A stretch of DNA of 64,000 nt from Photorhabdus noenieputensis (GTDB lineage: Bacteria > Pseudomonadota > Gammaproteobacteria > Enterobacterales > Enterobacteriaceae), in NCBI RefSeq assembly GCF_018448935.1, contig NZ_RCWC01000018.1, positions 1-64,000 of the forward strand, read 5' to 3'. The notes beneath the pieces were generated by a model. The model was not told where the DNA came from. It saw only the letters and a list, made by a program, of their open reading frames with translations, and did not search any database. Below, in pieces: positions 27,278 through 35,462 of this stretch. The stretch's first letter is position 1, and each line of letters begins with the position of its first letter. The position numbers and the translations under genes were made by a program.

Positions 27278-27557
27278 AGTTTACTTATTATTAATCAGTT
27301 AGAAATCCTTTATTTATATATTCATTTCGATGTTTTATCTTTCCTTATCATTAATATTTCCATTATGTTTTAATAAGGTTAATTTTATGTTTATTTTTAT
27401 CTTAAGAATATAATGTAAAGAACTTTTTTCTATCATCAACAATCACAGTTAACCACTAATTTATCCGTATCATCTCGTTTCTACTATCCACGTTTCCCCA
27501 TAACAAGGTACAATCACCGCCTATGTATTGTTGTTTAACCTGATAGGAGCTGTCTTC

Positions 27558-28328
27558 ATGCCAATCACGGCGAATACCCTGTACCGTGACAGTTTTAACT
27601 TTTTCAAAAATCAACTGTTAAGTACCCTGACCCTGGCCGTTCTGGCGGCTCTGGTTACCACCTTATTGGGGCACCTGTTTATTCCTGACAGCGAACAGAT
27701 GAAGTTGCTGACAGAAGCAGAATTCACGTTTGCCACTTCAGGCAAGGCCGGTATTCAGGAACTGGTGTCTCAAATGACCCCAGAGCAACAGTCAATGATC
27801 ATGCGGGCGGGAATCGGGACCATTTTCTCAAGTATGATTGGCAGCGTGCTGCTGGTCGGTGGTGTACTGACGCTGGTCGCGGCAGTTTCAGAGGGAAACC
27901 GTATTTCTTCATTACAGGCCATTGGTTTATCAGCAAGCCAGTTACCGAAACTGTTTCTATTACTGCTTATCTGCACCCTGCTAATTCAATTGGGCTTGAT
28001 GCTGATGCTAGTACCCGGCATTATTTTGTCGATCGCACTGGCTTTATCTCCAGTTATTATGACTGCCGAGCGTTGTGGTGTTTTTGCTGCTATAAAAATA
28101 AGCTGGAAACTGGCATTTGCTAATATTCGTCTGCTGGTTCCGGCAATTCTTTTGTGGCTGACCGCAAGGCTGTTGCTGGTATTTATTATTGACCGTCTAA
28201 CATTCATTCACAGTGAGATGGCAGGGATTATTCTTGGTGTGTTTAATAACCTGATCTCAGCCATTTTGCTGATTTACCTGTTCCGGTTGTATATGCTGGT
28301 TGTCTCTCCACAACAAAAATCAATATAA
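27558..28328 (+). CDS. yciC: YciC, UPF0259 inner-membrane protein
   Basis: Polytopic membrane protein of unknown function, 256 residues from this start. After the short N-terminus (MPITANTLYRDSFNFF) come several hydrophobic segments (LLSTLTLAVLAALVTTLLG; SMIGSVLLVGGVLTLVAA; 'LFLLLLICTLLIQLGLMLM'; a C-terminal pair). The ATG at 27558 matches the E. coli YciC start and has AGGAG eight bases upstream; an in-frame start at 27528 is less likely. In E. coli yciB and yciA follow directly; here a ~4.8-kb accessory block intervenes. Confidence 0.92.
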   Translation: MPITANTLYRDSFNFFKNQLLSTLTLAVLAALVTTLLGHLFIPDSEQMKLLTEAEFTFATSGKAGIQELVSQMTPEQQSMIMRAGIGTIFSSMIGSVLLVGGVLTLVAAVSEGNRISSLQAIGLSASQLPKLFLLLLICTLLIQLGLMLMLVPGIILSIALALSPVIMTAERCGVFAAIKISWKLAFANIRLLVPAILLWLTARLLLVFIIDRLTFIHSEMAGIILGVFNNLISAILLIYLFRLYMLVVSPQQKSI

Positions 28329-28335
28329 AACAAAA

Positions 28336-28359
28336 CCCCATAGTGATAACACTATGGGG
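28336..28359. terminator. Hairpin after yciC
   Basis: Perfect 10-bp stem CCCCATAGTG (28336-28345) and CACTATGGGG (28350-28359) with loop ATAA. A T-rich stretch follows only on the minus strand, so it may also act as a second stop for the minus-strand gene at 28477. Confidence 0.6.
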
Positions 28360-28406
28360 ATAAACAGAATAAGCTGTTATATCTGGATTGATCTAAAATG
28401 CAAAAA

Positions 28407-28432
28407 AATTCCCTGTTTTTCAACAGGGAATT
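28407..28432 (-). terminator. Terminator of first Ail/OmpX-like gene
   Basis: 11-bp stem AATTCCCTGTT (28407-28417) and AACAGGGAATT (28422-28432), with a T-run on the minus strand. A near copy lies at 29233-29260. Confidence 0.85.
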
Positions 28433-28476
28433 CTATAGAAAAGAGAGCTAATTAAATATCAATTAGCAAATTTCGG

Positions 28477-29025
28477 TTAGAACCGATAGCCAACACCAAC
28501 TACCCAAGTGCCTATTTTAGCGTCATCCAGTTTTGAATATTCATAGGATGTATCAATAGTCCAATTTGGCATAGGGTTAAACTGTAATCCTAGACCATAA
28601 GCCACTGATGTTTTACTCCCTTTATGGTCAAGAAGCTCATAACCCGAAACAAAAGATTCACTCTTTGCCTTTCCATGCGCAGCACCAATCAAACCATATG
28701 CACTAACATAGTCATTAAAACGATATGTAGGACCCGCCATCAGAGAATAATAATCTAAATTACCAGTACCAACTTTGGCACCATCATCGTAGAAGTCATA
28801 ACCCTGATGTGTCAGCGTGAATGAACCAATAACACCCCAATTATTATCCAGCTCGTAGCGATATTTTAAGTTAAAGCCTTTTGGGTTTTCATCAAGCTTT
28901 TCACCATCAAATTTCACATGACTCTGAGCATAGCCACCAGAAATTGTGTGTTCATCAGCATTTGCCGCAAATGCAAACACAGATAAACCTGCTGCCACCA
29001 CTGAAGCTACCAATGTTCTTTTCAT
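28477..29025 (-). CDS. Ail/OmpX/Lom-family outer membrane protein, copy 1
   Basis: 182-residue protein with signal peptide (cleavage near 'FAFAANA|DEHT') and an eight-strand barrel pattern: alternating hydrophobic strands such as 'KGFNLKYRYEL', GVIGSFTLTHQGYDF, YYSLMAGPTYRFNDYVSAYG and a C-terminal GVGYRF for BAM recognition. The family (Ail, OmpX, Rck, PagC) acts in adhesion, serum resistance and invasion; the exact role here is unknown. It is a close paralogue of the next minus-strand gene, and both have the same kind of terminator, which indicates segmental duplication. TTAGGGA lies before the ATG. Confidence 0.88.
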   Translation of the reverse strand: MKRTLVASVVAAGLSVFAFAANADEHTISGGYAQSHVKFDGEKLDENPKGFNLKYRYELDNNWGVIGSFTLTHQGYDFYDDGAKVGTGNLDYYSLMAGPTYRFNDYVSAYGLIGAAHGKAKSESFVSGYELLDHKGSKTSVAYGLGLQFNPMPNWTIDTSYEYSKLDDAKIGTWVVGVGYRF

Positions 29026-29616
29026 TAAAAATCCCTAATTATTGTATAAAATATAGAAAAAACTCAATTGCGGGCCGTGATTATTTATCAAAAATCAATA
29101 TAAAACAACTCAATTCTGTTTTTTGTTAAGTTTCCATTCAACAAGATCAAGTAATAACCACTTCCCATCTTAATCGTCTATTTTTTATACTTATTAGCAT
29201 TTCATCACTTCACTACTGAGATAAAAGCAAAAAAATTCCCTGTCTTACAACAGGGAATTTTGTCTAGAATAATAGTGATAACTAATAAAGGAATAATCTT
29301 CAGATTACATGGCTAAACATGGACTAGCAATTTCAACTAAATAGATATATGGACACTAAACCAATGCAAACCTATAAATAAGATTTTCTGGCAAAAAGTA
29401 GTCAAAAACATATATCCGGTTTCAATAATCCCTGATGAAAATCCATACTCTCTATCTTCATTATTTCGATAGCCTTGATGAATAAACTATCTAACAAGCT
29501 AACAGAGAGTTGGTGCTAACATTAATTTATTATCTTCAGTCATTTAATGAGATTACATAGATCACAAAAGTTGGACTGAATTCCCTTTAAAGGAACGACT
29601 ACACTGGAAACACTAT
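29026..29616. other. Intergenic region between the two porin-like genes
   Basis: About 590 AT-rich bases. It holds the promoter of copy 1 on the minus strand and the terminator-like hairpin at 29233-29260. I see no gene, RNA or known repeat in the remaining sequence. Confidence 0.5.
29233..29260 (-). terminator. Terminator-like hairpin downstream of copy 2
   Basis: AAATTCCCTGT (29233-29243) pairs with ACAGGGAATTT (29250-29260), nearly the same as the hairpin after copy 1. It stands about 360 bases past the stop of the copy 2 gene, so an insertion or a long 3' untranslated region separates them. Confidence 0.7.
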
Positions 29617-30168
29617 TTAGAATCTATAACCCGCACCAATTACCCAAGTGCCTACTTTGTAGTTACTTATTTTTGAATATTCATAAGATGCATCAATAAC
29701 CCAATTTGGCATAGGGTTAAATTGCAATCCTAAACCATAAGCAGCAGAGGTCTTACTTTCTTTATATTCAAAGTCATAGCCCAATACAGCAGCATTACCC
29801 TTTGCTTTTTCCTTTCCGTGTGCAGCACCCACCAGACCGTATACACTCACGTACTCATTAAAGCGATATGTAGGACCCGCCATCAGAGAATAATAATCTA
29901 AATCACCAGTACCAATCTTGCTACTACCATAATAGTAATCATAACCCTGATGTGTCATCGTGAATGAACCAATAACACCAAAATTATTATCCAGCTCGTA
30001 ACGATATTTGAGGTTAAAACCTTTTGGGTTTTCATCAAGCTTTTCACCATAAACCTTCACATGACTCTGAGCATAGCCACCAGAAATCGTGTGCTCACCG
30101 GCATTTGCTGCAAATGCGAATACAGATAAACCAACTGCCACTGCTGAGGCTATCAATGCCTTTTTCAT
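29617..30168 (-). CDS. Ail/OmpX/Lom-family outer membrane protein, copy 2
   Basis: 183 residues, signal peptide ending near 'FAFAANA|GEHT', same barrel pattern as copy 1. Strand sequences such as HTISGGYAQSHVK, GFNLKYRYELDNN and DYYSLMAGPTYRFN are shared. Differences concentrate in predicted extracellular loops (for example 'YYYGSSKIG' versus 'FYDDGAKVG', and 'KGNAAVLGYDFEYKESK' versus 'SFVSGYELLDHKGSK'), as expected for surface-exposed selection. C-terminal GAGYRF. It has its own upstream region, so the two genes may be expressed separately. Confidence 0.88.
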   Translation of the reverse strand: MKKALIASAVAVGLSVFAFAANAGEHTISGGYAQSHVKVYGEKLDENPKGFNLKYRYELDNNFGVIGSFTMTHQGYDYYYGSSKIGTGDLDYYSLMAGPTYRFNEYVSVYGLVGAAHGKEKAKGNAAVLGYDFEYKESKTSAAYGLGLQFNPMPNWVIDASYEYSKISNYKVGTWVIGAGYRF

Positions 30169-30558
30169 TGGAACGTCCTAAATAGTTATTGTACAAGTAA
30201 TAATGATTTTGCTTTGTTAAAATATAATTATCGGAAAACAAAATGTAACGTGGTATTAAATACTTAATGCTTAAATCATATTGATTTTTAACAAGAAATC
30301 TTAAAATAAGACAGGTGATATCTCAATTAATAGAACAGCAACGGTCAATAATCACACGTTCGGGAATTAAGAACTATTTTCCTCAATTATAATTATCAAT
30401 GTGATTATTTTATTTCTCGCATTTATTGTTTGATCTCAATAACGCGCTATTATAGCTGAATAATCATTCAATCAGACCTCACAGTGATAAAACCATGAGG
30501 CTGAAAGTTATAAACAAGTTTACGTTGTATTCATTTACATGGTGTTAAATTTACTATT
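30169..30558. other. AT-rich gap between porin-like copy 2 and TumA gene
   Basis: About 390 bases with the promoter region of copy 2 and a weak hairpin CCTCA...TGAGG near 30477-30500 beyond the TumA stop. No gene is supportable. Confidence 0.4.
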
Positions 30559-30960
30559 TCAAGCTGCTATATTTTTAGCCCCACAAGATGACATCACCCT
30601 TTCACTGATTCCCTGCTCAATTCTTATTTCAAAGTCAGTAAACAGTGCCTTTGGTTTTACACTCTTATTGCTTTTTTCAAGCGTGACAAAACCGTGTCGG
30701 CTAAGTGTCTTTAATGTGACTGACAAGTTGCTTGGTTTCCTTCCTGATAGATTAGCCAGCTCTGCGATTGTCTCTGGTTTGTGCTCATCAATAAGACGCA
30801 GAAGCGCGATATTATCACTGCTAAGTACTTGAGCAAGAGCAATCATGGAAGTAAACCAGATCTTAGGCTCATCAGGTTGAACAACATATTCACCCTTAAT
30901 AATAGCCAATGTGCGCTTGCATATAAGTTCTTCATTCATCACGCCAATGAGTGCTTTCAT
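30559..30960 (-). CDS. HTH antitoxin of the TumA (HVO_A0114-like) family
   Basis: 133-residue winged helix-turn-helix protein. The HTH is visible as 'DNIALLRLIDEHKPETIAEL' followed by ANLSGRKPSNLSVTLKTLSRHGFVTLEK, the pattern of MarR/HVO_A0114-type DNA-binding proteins. These are the antitoxin partners of TumE-type toxins. The ATG at 30960 is preferred because AGAGGG lies a few bases upstream; an upstream in-frame start would run into the TumE remnant. The companion toxin gene directly upstream is broken, so this is an orphan antitoxin. Confidence 0.72.
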   Translation of the reverse strand: MKALIGVMNEELICKRTLAIIKGEYVVQPDEPKIWFTSMIALAQVLSSDNIALLRLIDEHKPETIAELANLSGRKPSNLSVTLKTLSRHGFVTLEKSNKSVKPKALFTDFEIRIEQGISERVMSSCGAKNIAA

Positions 30961-30964
30961 CGTA

Positions 30965-31104
30965 TTACCCTCTTTTTTCGCGTTCAGCGATAATTTCATC
31001 AATTTTAGTAAAGAAATCCTCAATTAACTGATATGCAGAAGTAAATTCATATGGAATACCTTTATCAACCCAAGCAAGACGTCCAAACCTGAATCCGATT
31101 GCAT
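30965..31104 (-). pseudogene. Truncated, frameshifted TumE-type toxin gene
   Basis: On the minus strand a perfect AAGGAGG (31113-31119) precedes an ATG at 31104. The frame from that ATG gives only 26 residues. One base out of register, the same DNA encodes FGRLAWVDKGIPYEFTSA followed by YQLIEDFFTKIDEIIAE, resembling the C-terminus of TumE (DUF6516) toxins, and it ends four bases before the antitoxin start. The upstream half of the toxin is missing. The picture is an internal deletion that joined the start signal to the tail out of frame. Confidence 0.65.
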
Positions 31105-31184
31105 TACTAAAACCTCCTTGTTGTTATGATCTAATCATATGTCTTTGCTTAATAAAATTCAAACTAGCAAACAACTGTAAATTA

Positions 31185-32915
31185 TTATCTTTTAGCGTAA
31201 TTAGAGTACCATTCAGGCTTACTTTGGATCATTCGTACCGCAAAATAGAGATCAGGTACCACAATCAGATCGTCATCACTACTTCGCAGTTTATTCTGTT
31301 TTATCCAACGGGTAAGCTCTGTCCGACGCCCGGCGAGTACCAACGTGATATCTCTTACTTTCAATTCACTAATCAACTCATCAATCGCGGCAAATACGCT
31401 GACATCATCGTAGGTAAAACTCACCGCCGCATCGACAACCAACCAACCCGGACGTTTTTGCATCTTGTTAAGTTTTTGAATCTTGTCAACATGCTGTAAC
31501 ACCCGCTTTTTAAAATAGCTGACATTGAAATAAGTCAATGGTGAATTAAACCGATACATCATCACACCATCTATGGGTTTAATATCATTGCCATGATTAA
31601 TTGAGTGAATCATTCCTTGGTCATTCACCCCTAAGAGCTGATCTGTCGGACGGAATATAATCCGCAAAAACTGTAATAAACCAAGCAGAACGGCGAAACC
31701 AACACCGTTAATCAAGCCAACCACCAGCACGGCAATTAATGTAAATAGTGATAAAGTAAATGCCTGATGATTTCTTTTCCTCAGTGACCAGATCCGCCGT
31801 AAGCCCAACAGTGACGATGCCGAATAAATCAGCACCACACCAAGCGATGACAACGGGATATAAGCCAGGAAACTTGTCATAAATAACAAAACCAGCAAAA
31901 TAATGGTCGCCGCGATAACAGAAACCAATTGCGTTTTCCCACCAATCGCATCATTAACCGCAGTACGACTACTGGCAGCACTGACAGCAAATCCTTGTGA
32001 TAAAGCAGAAGCGATATTCGCAATGCCTAAAGCTCTAAGTTCACAATCTGCATCAATCTGATAACCGTTTTTACTGGCAAAGCTACGGGCCGTCATCATA
32101 AAACTGACAAAACTGATAACAGCAAGGTTCAAAGATGGAATAACTAGCTCACGCATAATGCCTGGCTGAAAATCGGGCATTGGCACAACAGGTAATCCCC
32201 CACCGCTGACACCACCAACAATCTGAATGCCATATTTTTCCAGACTAAATTGCCAGCTTACATAAGTCGCCAATACCATTGCCAACAAAGGCCCCGGCCA
32301 AGTCGGACGCAAGAAACGCACAGTGAGCAAAATCAACACCGTAGCAACAGACATTGCTAACGTCGGTAAATGGGTACTCATGAGCTTGACAGGTAATGCG
32401 ATCACTCGTTCAATCAATCCCACCGGAACGCCAGCAAAACCAAAGACTTGAGCTAACTGATCCACAATGATTGTCAATGCAACACCGTTCATTAATCCTT
32501 TCAGGATCGGCTTGGAAAGAAAATCAGCAAACGCGCCTAATCGGAAGTGACTGGCGAGAACACACCATATTCCGGTCATTAAGGTCATTACAATCGTAAG
32601 CTGCCAGCGGACATCTTCATTATCAAACACCAATGGCGCGACAGCCGCGGCAATAACGGCACACGTTGCTGCATCTGGCCCGACAATCAATTGTCTTGAG
32701 GTACCAAATAATGCATAAGCAAACATGGGTAAAATACATGCATAAAGACCGATAATTGCACTTATTCCCATCAATTCGGCGTAAGCAATAGCAACCGGCA
32801 GAGCAACTGCGGCGACAGAAAGCCCGGCTCTTAAATCATGACTAAACCATTCCTTGCGATAATGAGAAAAATTGCCCAACCCTGGCATCCAACGCTGTAG
32901 TTTTTTCCACTGCAT
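31185..32915 (-). CDS. SulP/SLC26-family anion transporter with STAS domain
   Basis: 576-residue inner-membrane transporter. The N-terminal SulP signature is clear (AGLSVAAVALPVAIAYAELMG, 'GLYACILPMFAYALFGTSRQ', VGPDAATCAVIAA), with some 12-14 hydrophobic segments to about residue 420. The rest is a cytoplasmic STAS domain (GVMMYRFNSPLTYFNVSYFKK; 'WLVVDAAVSFTYDDVSV'). The family exchanges sulfate, bicarbonate or dicarboxylates (E. coli DauA takes up succinate); the substrate here cannot be read. It is not found at this place in E. coli. AGAGGGC lies upstream of the ATG. Confidence 0.9.
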   Translation of the reverse strand: MQWKKLQRWMPGLGNFSHYRKEWFSHDLRAGLSVAAVALPVAIAYAELMGISAIIGLYACILPMFAYALFGTSRQLIVGPDAATCAVIAAAVAPLVFDNEDVRWQLTIVMTLMTGIWCVLASHFRLGAFADFLSKPILKGLMNGVALTIIVDQLAQVFGFAGVPVGLIERVIALPVKLMSTHLPTLAMSVATVLILLTVRFLRPTWPGPLLAMVLATYVSWQFSLEKYGIQIVGGVSGGGLPVVPMPDFQPGIMRELVIPSLNLAVISFVSFMMTARSFASKNGYQIDADCELRALGIANIASALSQGFAVSAASSRTAVNDAIGGKTQLVSVIAATIILLVLLFMTSFLAYIPLSSLGVVLIYSASSLLGLRRIWSLRKRNHQAFTLSLFTLIAVLVVGLINGVGFAVLLGLLQFLRIIFRPTDQLLGVNDQGMIHSINHGNDIKPIDGVMMYRFNSPLTYFNVSYFKKRVLQHVDKIQKLNKMQKRPGWLVVDAAVSFTYDDVSVFAAIDELISELKVRDITLVLAGRRTELTRWIKQNKLRSSDDDLIVVPDLYFAVRMIQSKPEWYSNYAKR

Positions 32916-33140
32916 CTGGTTTATGCCCTCTTATTTTTCAACGGGTTTTAGTTATAATGCTGCGTTATATGCCCACTGACAACCGGAAGTTAATTACGCC
33001 GCTCTTTATGATAAAATTATGCGAAACCGATCGATAAAAATCTTTTTTATTGAGAGATAAGGCCATACTGTTGCTGCTAGTTCATTCAATGACTAAAATC
33101 GGATGATAATTAAACGCCGGAATTACAATAGGTTCAAACT

Positions 33141-33677
33141 ATGAAACAACTTTTAGACTTTCTACCTTTAGTCGTTTTTTTTGTCGTATACAAAATGTAT
33201 GACATTTTTTACGCTTCTGGAGCGTTGATCGCCGCCACCGGTTTAGCTGTCGCTATTACTTATGTCATTTACCGGAAAGTAGAGAAATCCTCCCTAATCA
33301 CTTTTATCATGGTGGCTGTTTTCGGTACTCTAACTTTAGCTTTCCACAGTGATCTATTTATCAAATGGAAAGTTACAGTAATCTATGCATTATTTGCATT
33401 AGCCTTGCTAGGCAGCCAGTGGTTTATGAAAAAACCGCTGATTCAGAAAATGCTAGGAAAAGAGTTAATTTTACCCGATTTTGTTTGGAACAAGCTCAAT
33501 ATGGCATGGGCGCTGTTTTTTACCGCCTGTGCGCTGGCTAATATTTATGTTGCATTCTGGTTATCACAAGATGTCTGGGTTAATTTTAAAGTATTTGGTC
33601 TGACTGCCCTGACTCTGGTTTTCACCGTGCTCAGTGTAGTATATATTTACCGTCACCTGCCACGCGAACAGAAGTAA
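33141..33677 (+). CDS. yciB: Inner membrane-spanning protein YciB (septation protein A family)
   Basis: 178 residues with about five hydrophobic spans; begins [19 protein letters not shown], the hallmark of the family. The family is linked to cell-envelope integrity and septation (IspZ/IspA). It is followed by a strong terminator and then yciA, as in E. coli. Confidence 0.95.
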   Translation: MKQLLDFLPLVVFFVVYKMYDIFYASGALIAATGLAVAITYVIYRKVEKSSLITFIMVAVFGTLTLAFHSDLFIKWKVTVIYALFALALLGSQWFMKKPLIQKMLGKELILPDFVWNKLNMAWALFFTACALANIYVAFWLSQDVWVNFKVFGLTALTLVFTVLSVVYIYRHLPREQK

Positions 33678-33691
33678 CCCCATTCAAATGG

Positions 33692-33731
33692 ATACCTGCC
33701 TGCTATCGTCTGTAGGCAGGTATTGTTTTTT
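33692..33731 (+). terminator. Terminator after yciB
   Basis: ATACCTGCCT (33692-33701) pairs with AGGCAGGTAT (33714-33723), followed by a T-run at 33726-33731. Confidence 0.85.
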
Positions 33732-33754
33732 CATCAAATAAAGTAAAGTTTTCA

Positions 33755-34186
33755 ATGACACAACAACAATTACCTAACGGAGAGTTAGTCCTCCGCACAC
33801 TGGCTATGCCCGCTGATACCAACGCCAATGGAGATATTTTTGGTGGATGGTTAATGTCACAAATGGATATTGGTGGTGCAATTCTGGCAAAAGAAATTGC
33901 GGAAGGCCGTGTTGTCACTGTCAGAGTAGATGGTATTACTTTTCTGAAACCTGTCGCCGTCGGTGATGTCGTCTGCTGCTATGCATATTGCCTCAAAACC
34001 GGTAACAGTTCGATTACCATCAATATCGAAGTCTGGGTGAAGAAAGTCGCCTCTGAACCCGTCGGTCAACGCTATCGTGCAACCGAAGCGGTATTCACTT
34101 ATGTTGCGGTTAATGAAGATAATACCTCCCGTCGATTGCCAGAAGGCAAAACCCACTTTCAACTCGCTAGCAGCACTAACGAATAA
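33755..34186 (+). CDS. yciA: Acyl-CoA thioester hydrolase YciA
   Basis: Hotdog-fold thioesterase of 143 residues. 'TLAMPADTNANGDIFGGWLM' carries the catalytic Asn/Asp region of the YciA family, and 'VTVRVDGITFLKPVAVGDVV' and INIEVWVKK are family strands. It hydrolyses a broad range of acyl-CoA thioesters in the cytoplasm and is proposed to contribute to membrane homeostasis with yciB. A bidirectional terminator separates it from the convergent tonB. Confidence 0.95.
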   Translation: MTQQQLPNGELVLRTLAMPADTNANGDIFGGWLMSQMDIGGAILAKEIAEGRVVTVRVDGITFLKPVAVGDVVCCYAYCLKTGNSSITINIEVWVKKVASEPVGQRYRATEAVFTYVAVNEDNTSRRLPEGKTHFQLASSTNE

Positions 34187-34202
34187 GGCTAATTATTAAT
34201 GG

Positions 34203-34235
34203 AAAAAGGAGCGTGTTAATAATGCTCCTTTTTTA
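34203..34235. terminator. Bidirectional terminator yciA/tonB
   Basis: AAAAAGGAGC (34203-34212) pairs with GCTCCTTTTT (34224-34233), with A and T runs on the two sides. Confidence 0.9.
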
Positions 34236-34253
34236 TTTCCATTTCCCCAACAA

Positions 34254-34931
34254 TCAGGATTGAGATATACCCGTAATTTTGAATTCGACGGTTGTGATAT
34301 AACCAACCGCAGGTATTTTTTCAAAGCGCCACTTTCTCATTGCTTTTTTCACCTCCCTTTCAAAAACATTGGGTGGATTAGCGCCAATAACTTCTATATT
34401 TCTTACCCGTCCATCTTCATCAATATCATATTTGACTTTCACATAGCCTTCGGTACCCAATGCCGAAGCCCTAGATGGGTAGACAGGTAACGCTTTACTT
34501 AATGCCCTTGGCCCATTCTGCGGTTTAACCACCGGTTTATTCTGATTATTATCAGTACGGTTAGCCAGTGCATTCTGATTAAACAGCGGTTTTTCCGGTT
34601 GTTCAGCTCTCTTTTCAACAGGTTCAGATTGCTTTTTAACAACCTTCTTCTTCACTTCCGGTTTCTTCACCTCTGGTTTTGGAATTACCGGCTTTGGAAT
34701 TACCGGCTCCGGTTCCTCCGGCTCTGATTCAGGCTCAGGTGCTGCCGGCTCCGAAACAGGAGCTTCTTCAGCCGCTAACTGAATCATAGCGACAGACATA
34801 AATGCAACATCAGACTGTTTTTCCGGTATTGCAGAACAAAAAAGGGCAGCAGCTATAGAAATGTGCAAGCAAACTGATAACAATATTGGCCAACGTATCC
34901 AGCGCATAAGGGAATTCTTGATTAGCAGCAT
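34254..34931 (-). CDS. tonB: TonB, energy transducer for outer-membrane receptors
   Basis: TonB couples the inner-membrane proton gradient (through ExbB/ExbD) to siderophore and B12 receptors. One N-terminal span (RWPILLSVCLHISIAAALF) retains the conserved Ser/His pattern. The periplasmic spacer is Pro/Glu/Lys-rich with the short repeat VIPKP and a KKPEVKKK segment. The C-terminal domain has 'YPSRASALGTEGYVKVKYDI', RKWRFEKIP and VEFKITG. The ATG at 34931 is favoured since GAGGA lies ~9 bases upstream; a frame extending to 34976 would run through the probable Fur box. Convergent with yciA as in E. coli. yciI is missing from this neighbourhood. Confidence 0.95.
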   Translation of the reverse strand: MLLIKNSLMRWIRWPILLSVCLHISIAAALFCSAIPEKQSDVAFMSVAMIQLAAEEAPVSEPAAPEPESEPEEPEPVIPKPVIPKPEVKKPEVKKKVVKKQSEPVEKRAEQPEKPLFNQNALANRTDNNQNKPVVKPQNGPRALSKALPVYPSRASALGTEGYVKVKYDIDEDGRVRNIEVIGANPPNVFEREVKKAMRKWRFEKIPAVGYITTVEFKITGISQS

Positions 34932-34965
34932 AATAGTCAATCCTCGAATGACTGCTAGTTTAAAT

Positions 34966-34984
34966 GCAAATAGCAATCATATTC
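34966..34984. promoter_or_regulatory. Candidate Fur box upstream of tonB
   Basis: By eye, 12 of 19 bases match the Fur consensus GATAATGATAATCATTATC, including the run AATCAT. It lies 35 bases before the chosen tonB start, where iron-dependent repression is expected. Confidence 0.5.
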
Positions 34985-35033
34985 AATAAAGATTGTAGGT
35001 GAGCGTGAATATAAGGCCAAAAATATTATTTTT

Positions 35034-35216
35034 TCAATGTATCCATTCGCCATGCTGGACAAACAATAAAGCTCGACGCTGTTTATAACCACGTAATTTA
35101 CGTAGTGAATAAATACGCAAATTACGTCTTGATTGCCCTTCCAGCCAACGGCGGCGACGGTTAGAATTCTGGCGTAACATCCGCCACCGCCCTACTTCAT
35201 TTCGACTACGTTTCAT
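35034..35216 (-). CDS. yciY: YciY, small basic conserved protein
   Basis: 60 residues, very rich in Arg. It matches E. coli YciY in its first half (MKRSRNEVGRWRM, then RRWLEGQSRRN) and sits in the same place, divergent from cls. Function unknown. Conservation of such a short basic protein at a fixed locus supports a real gene. The C-terminal half (KQRRALLFVQHGEWIH) is less conserved. Confidence 0.85.
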   Translation of the reverse strand: MKRSRNEVGRWRMLRQNSNRRRRWLEGQSRRNLRIYSLRKLRGYKQRRALLFVQHGEWIH

Positions 35217-35462
35217 AAAGTCATACCTATAAAAATATCACGCTCATTATAAGCCTTTAAAAAAGATATCCAAGGCGTATCTGGATAGTACTTTTTATAT
35301 CAATAATGCGAAATGACCAATATCAAGTATGATGCTTGCAGTATATTTGTTGATTTTTTGGTAAATTCATCGGGTTAAATAGATCGTTTATATCCCGTGT
35401 CTTGAGGAAACCGTGTTAAACACCCCAAAGATGTCTGAACAAAACAGGATTGATTGCCGAAT

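Noticed and set aside
29570-29616. TTCCCTTTAAAGGAA as a terminator after porin copy 2
   Set aside because: Arms too short and no T-run; the stronger hairpin is at 29233-29260.
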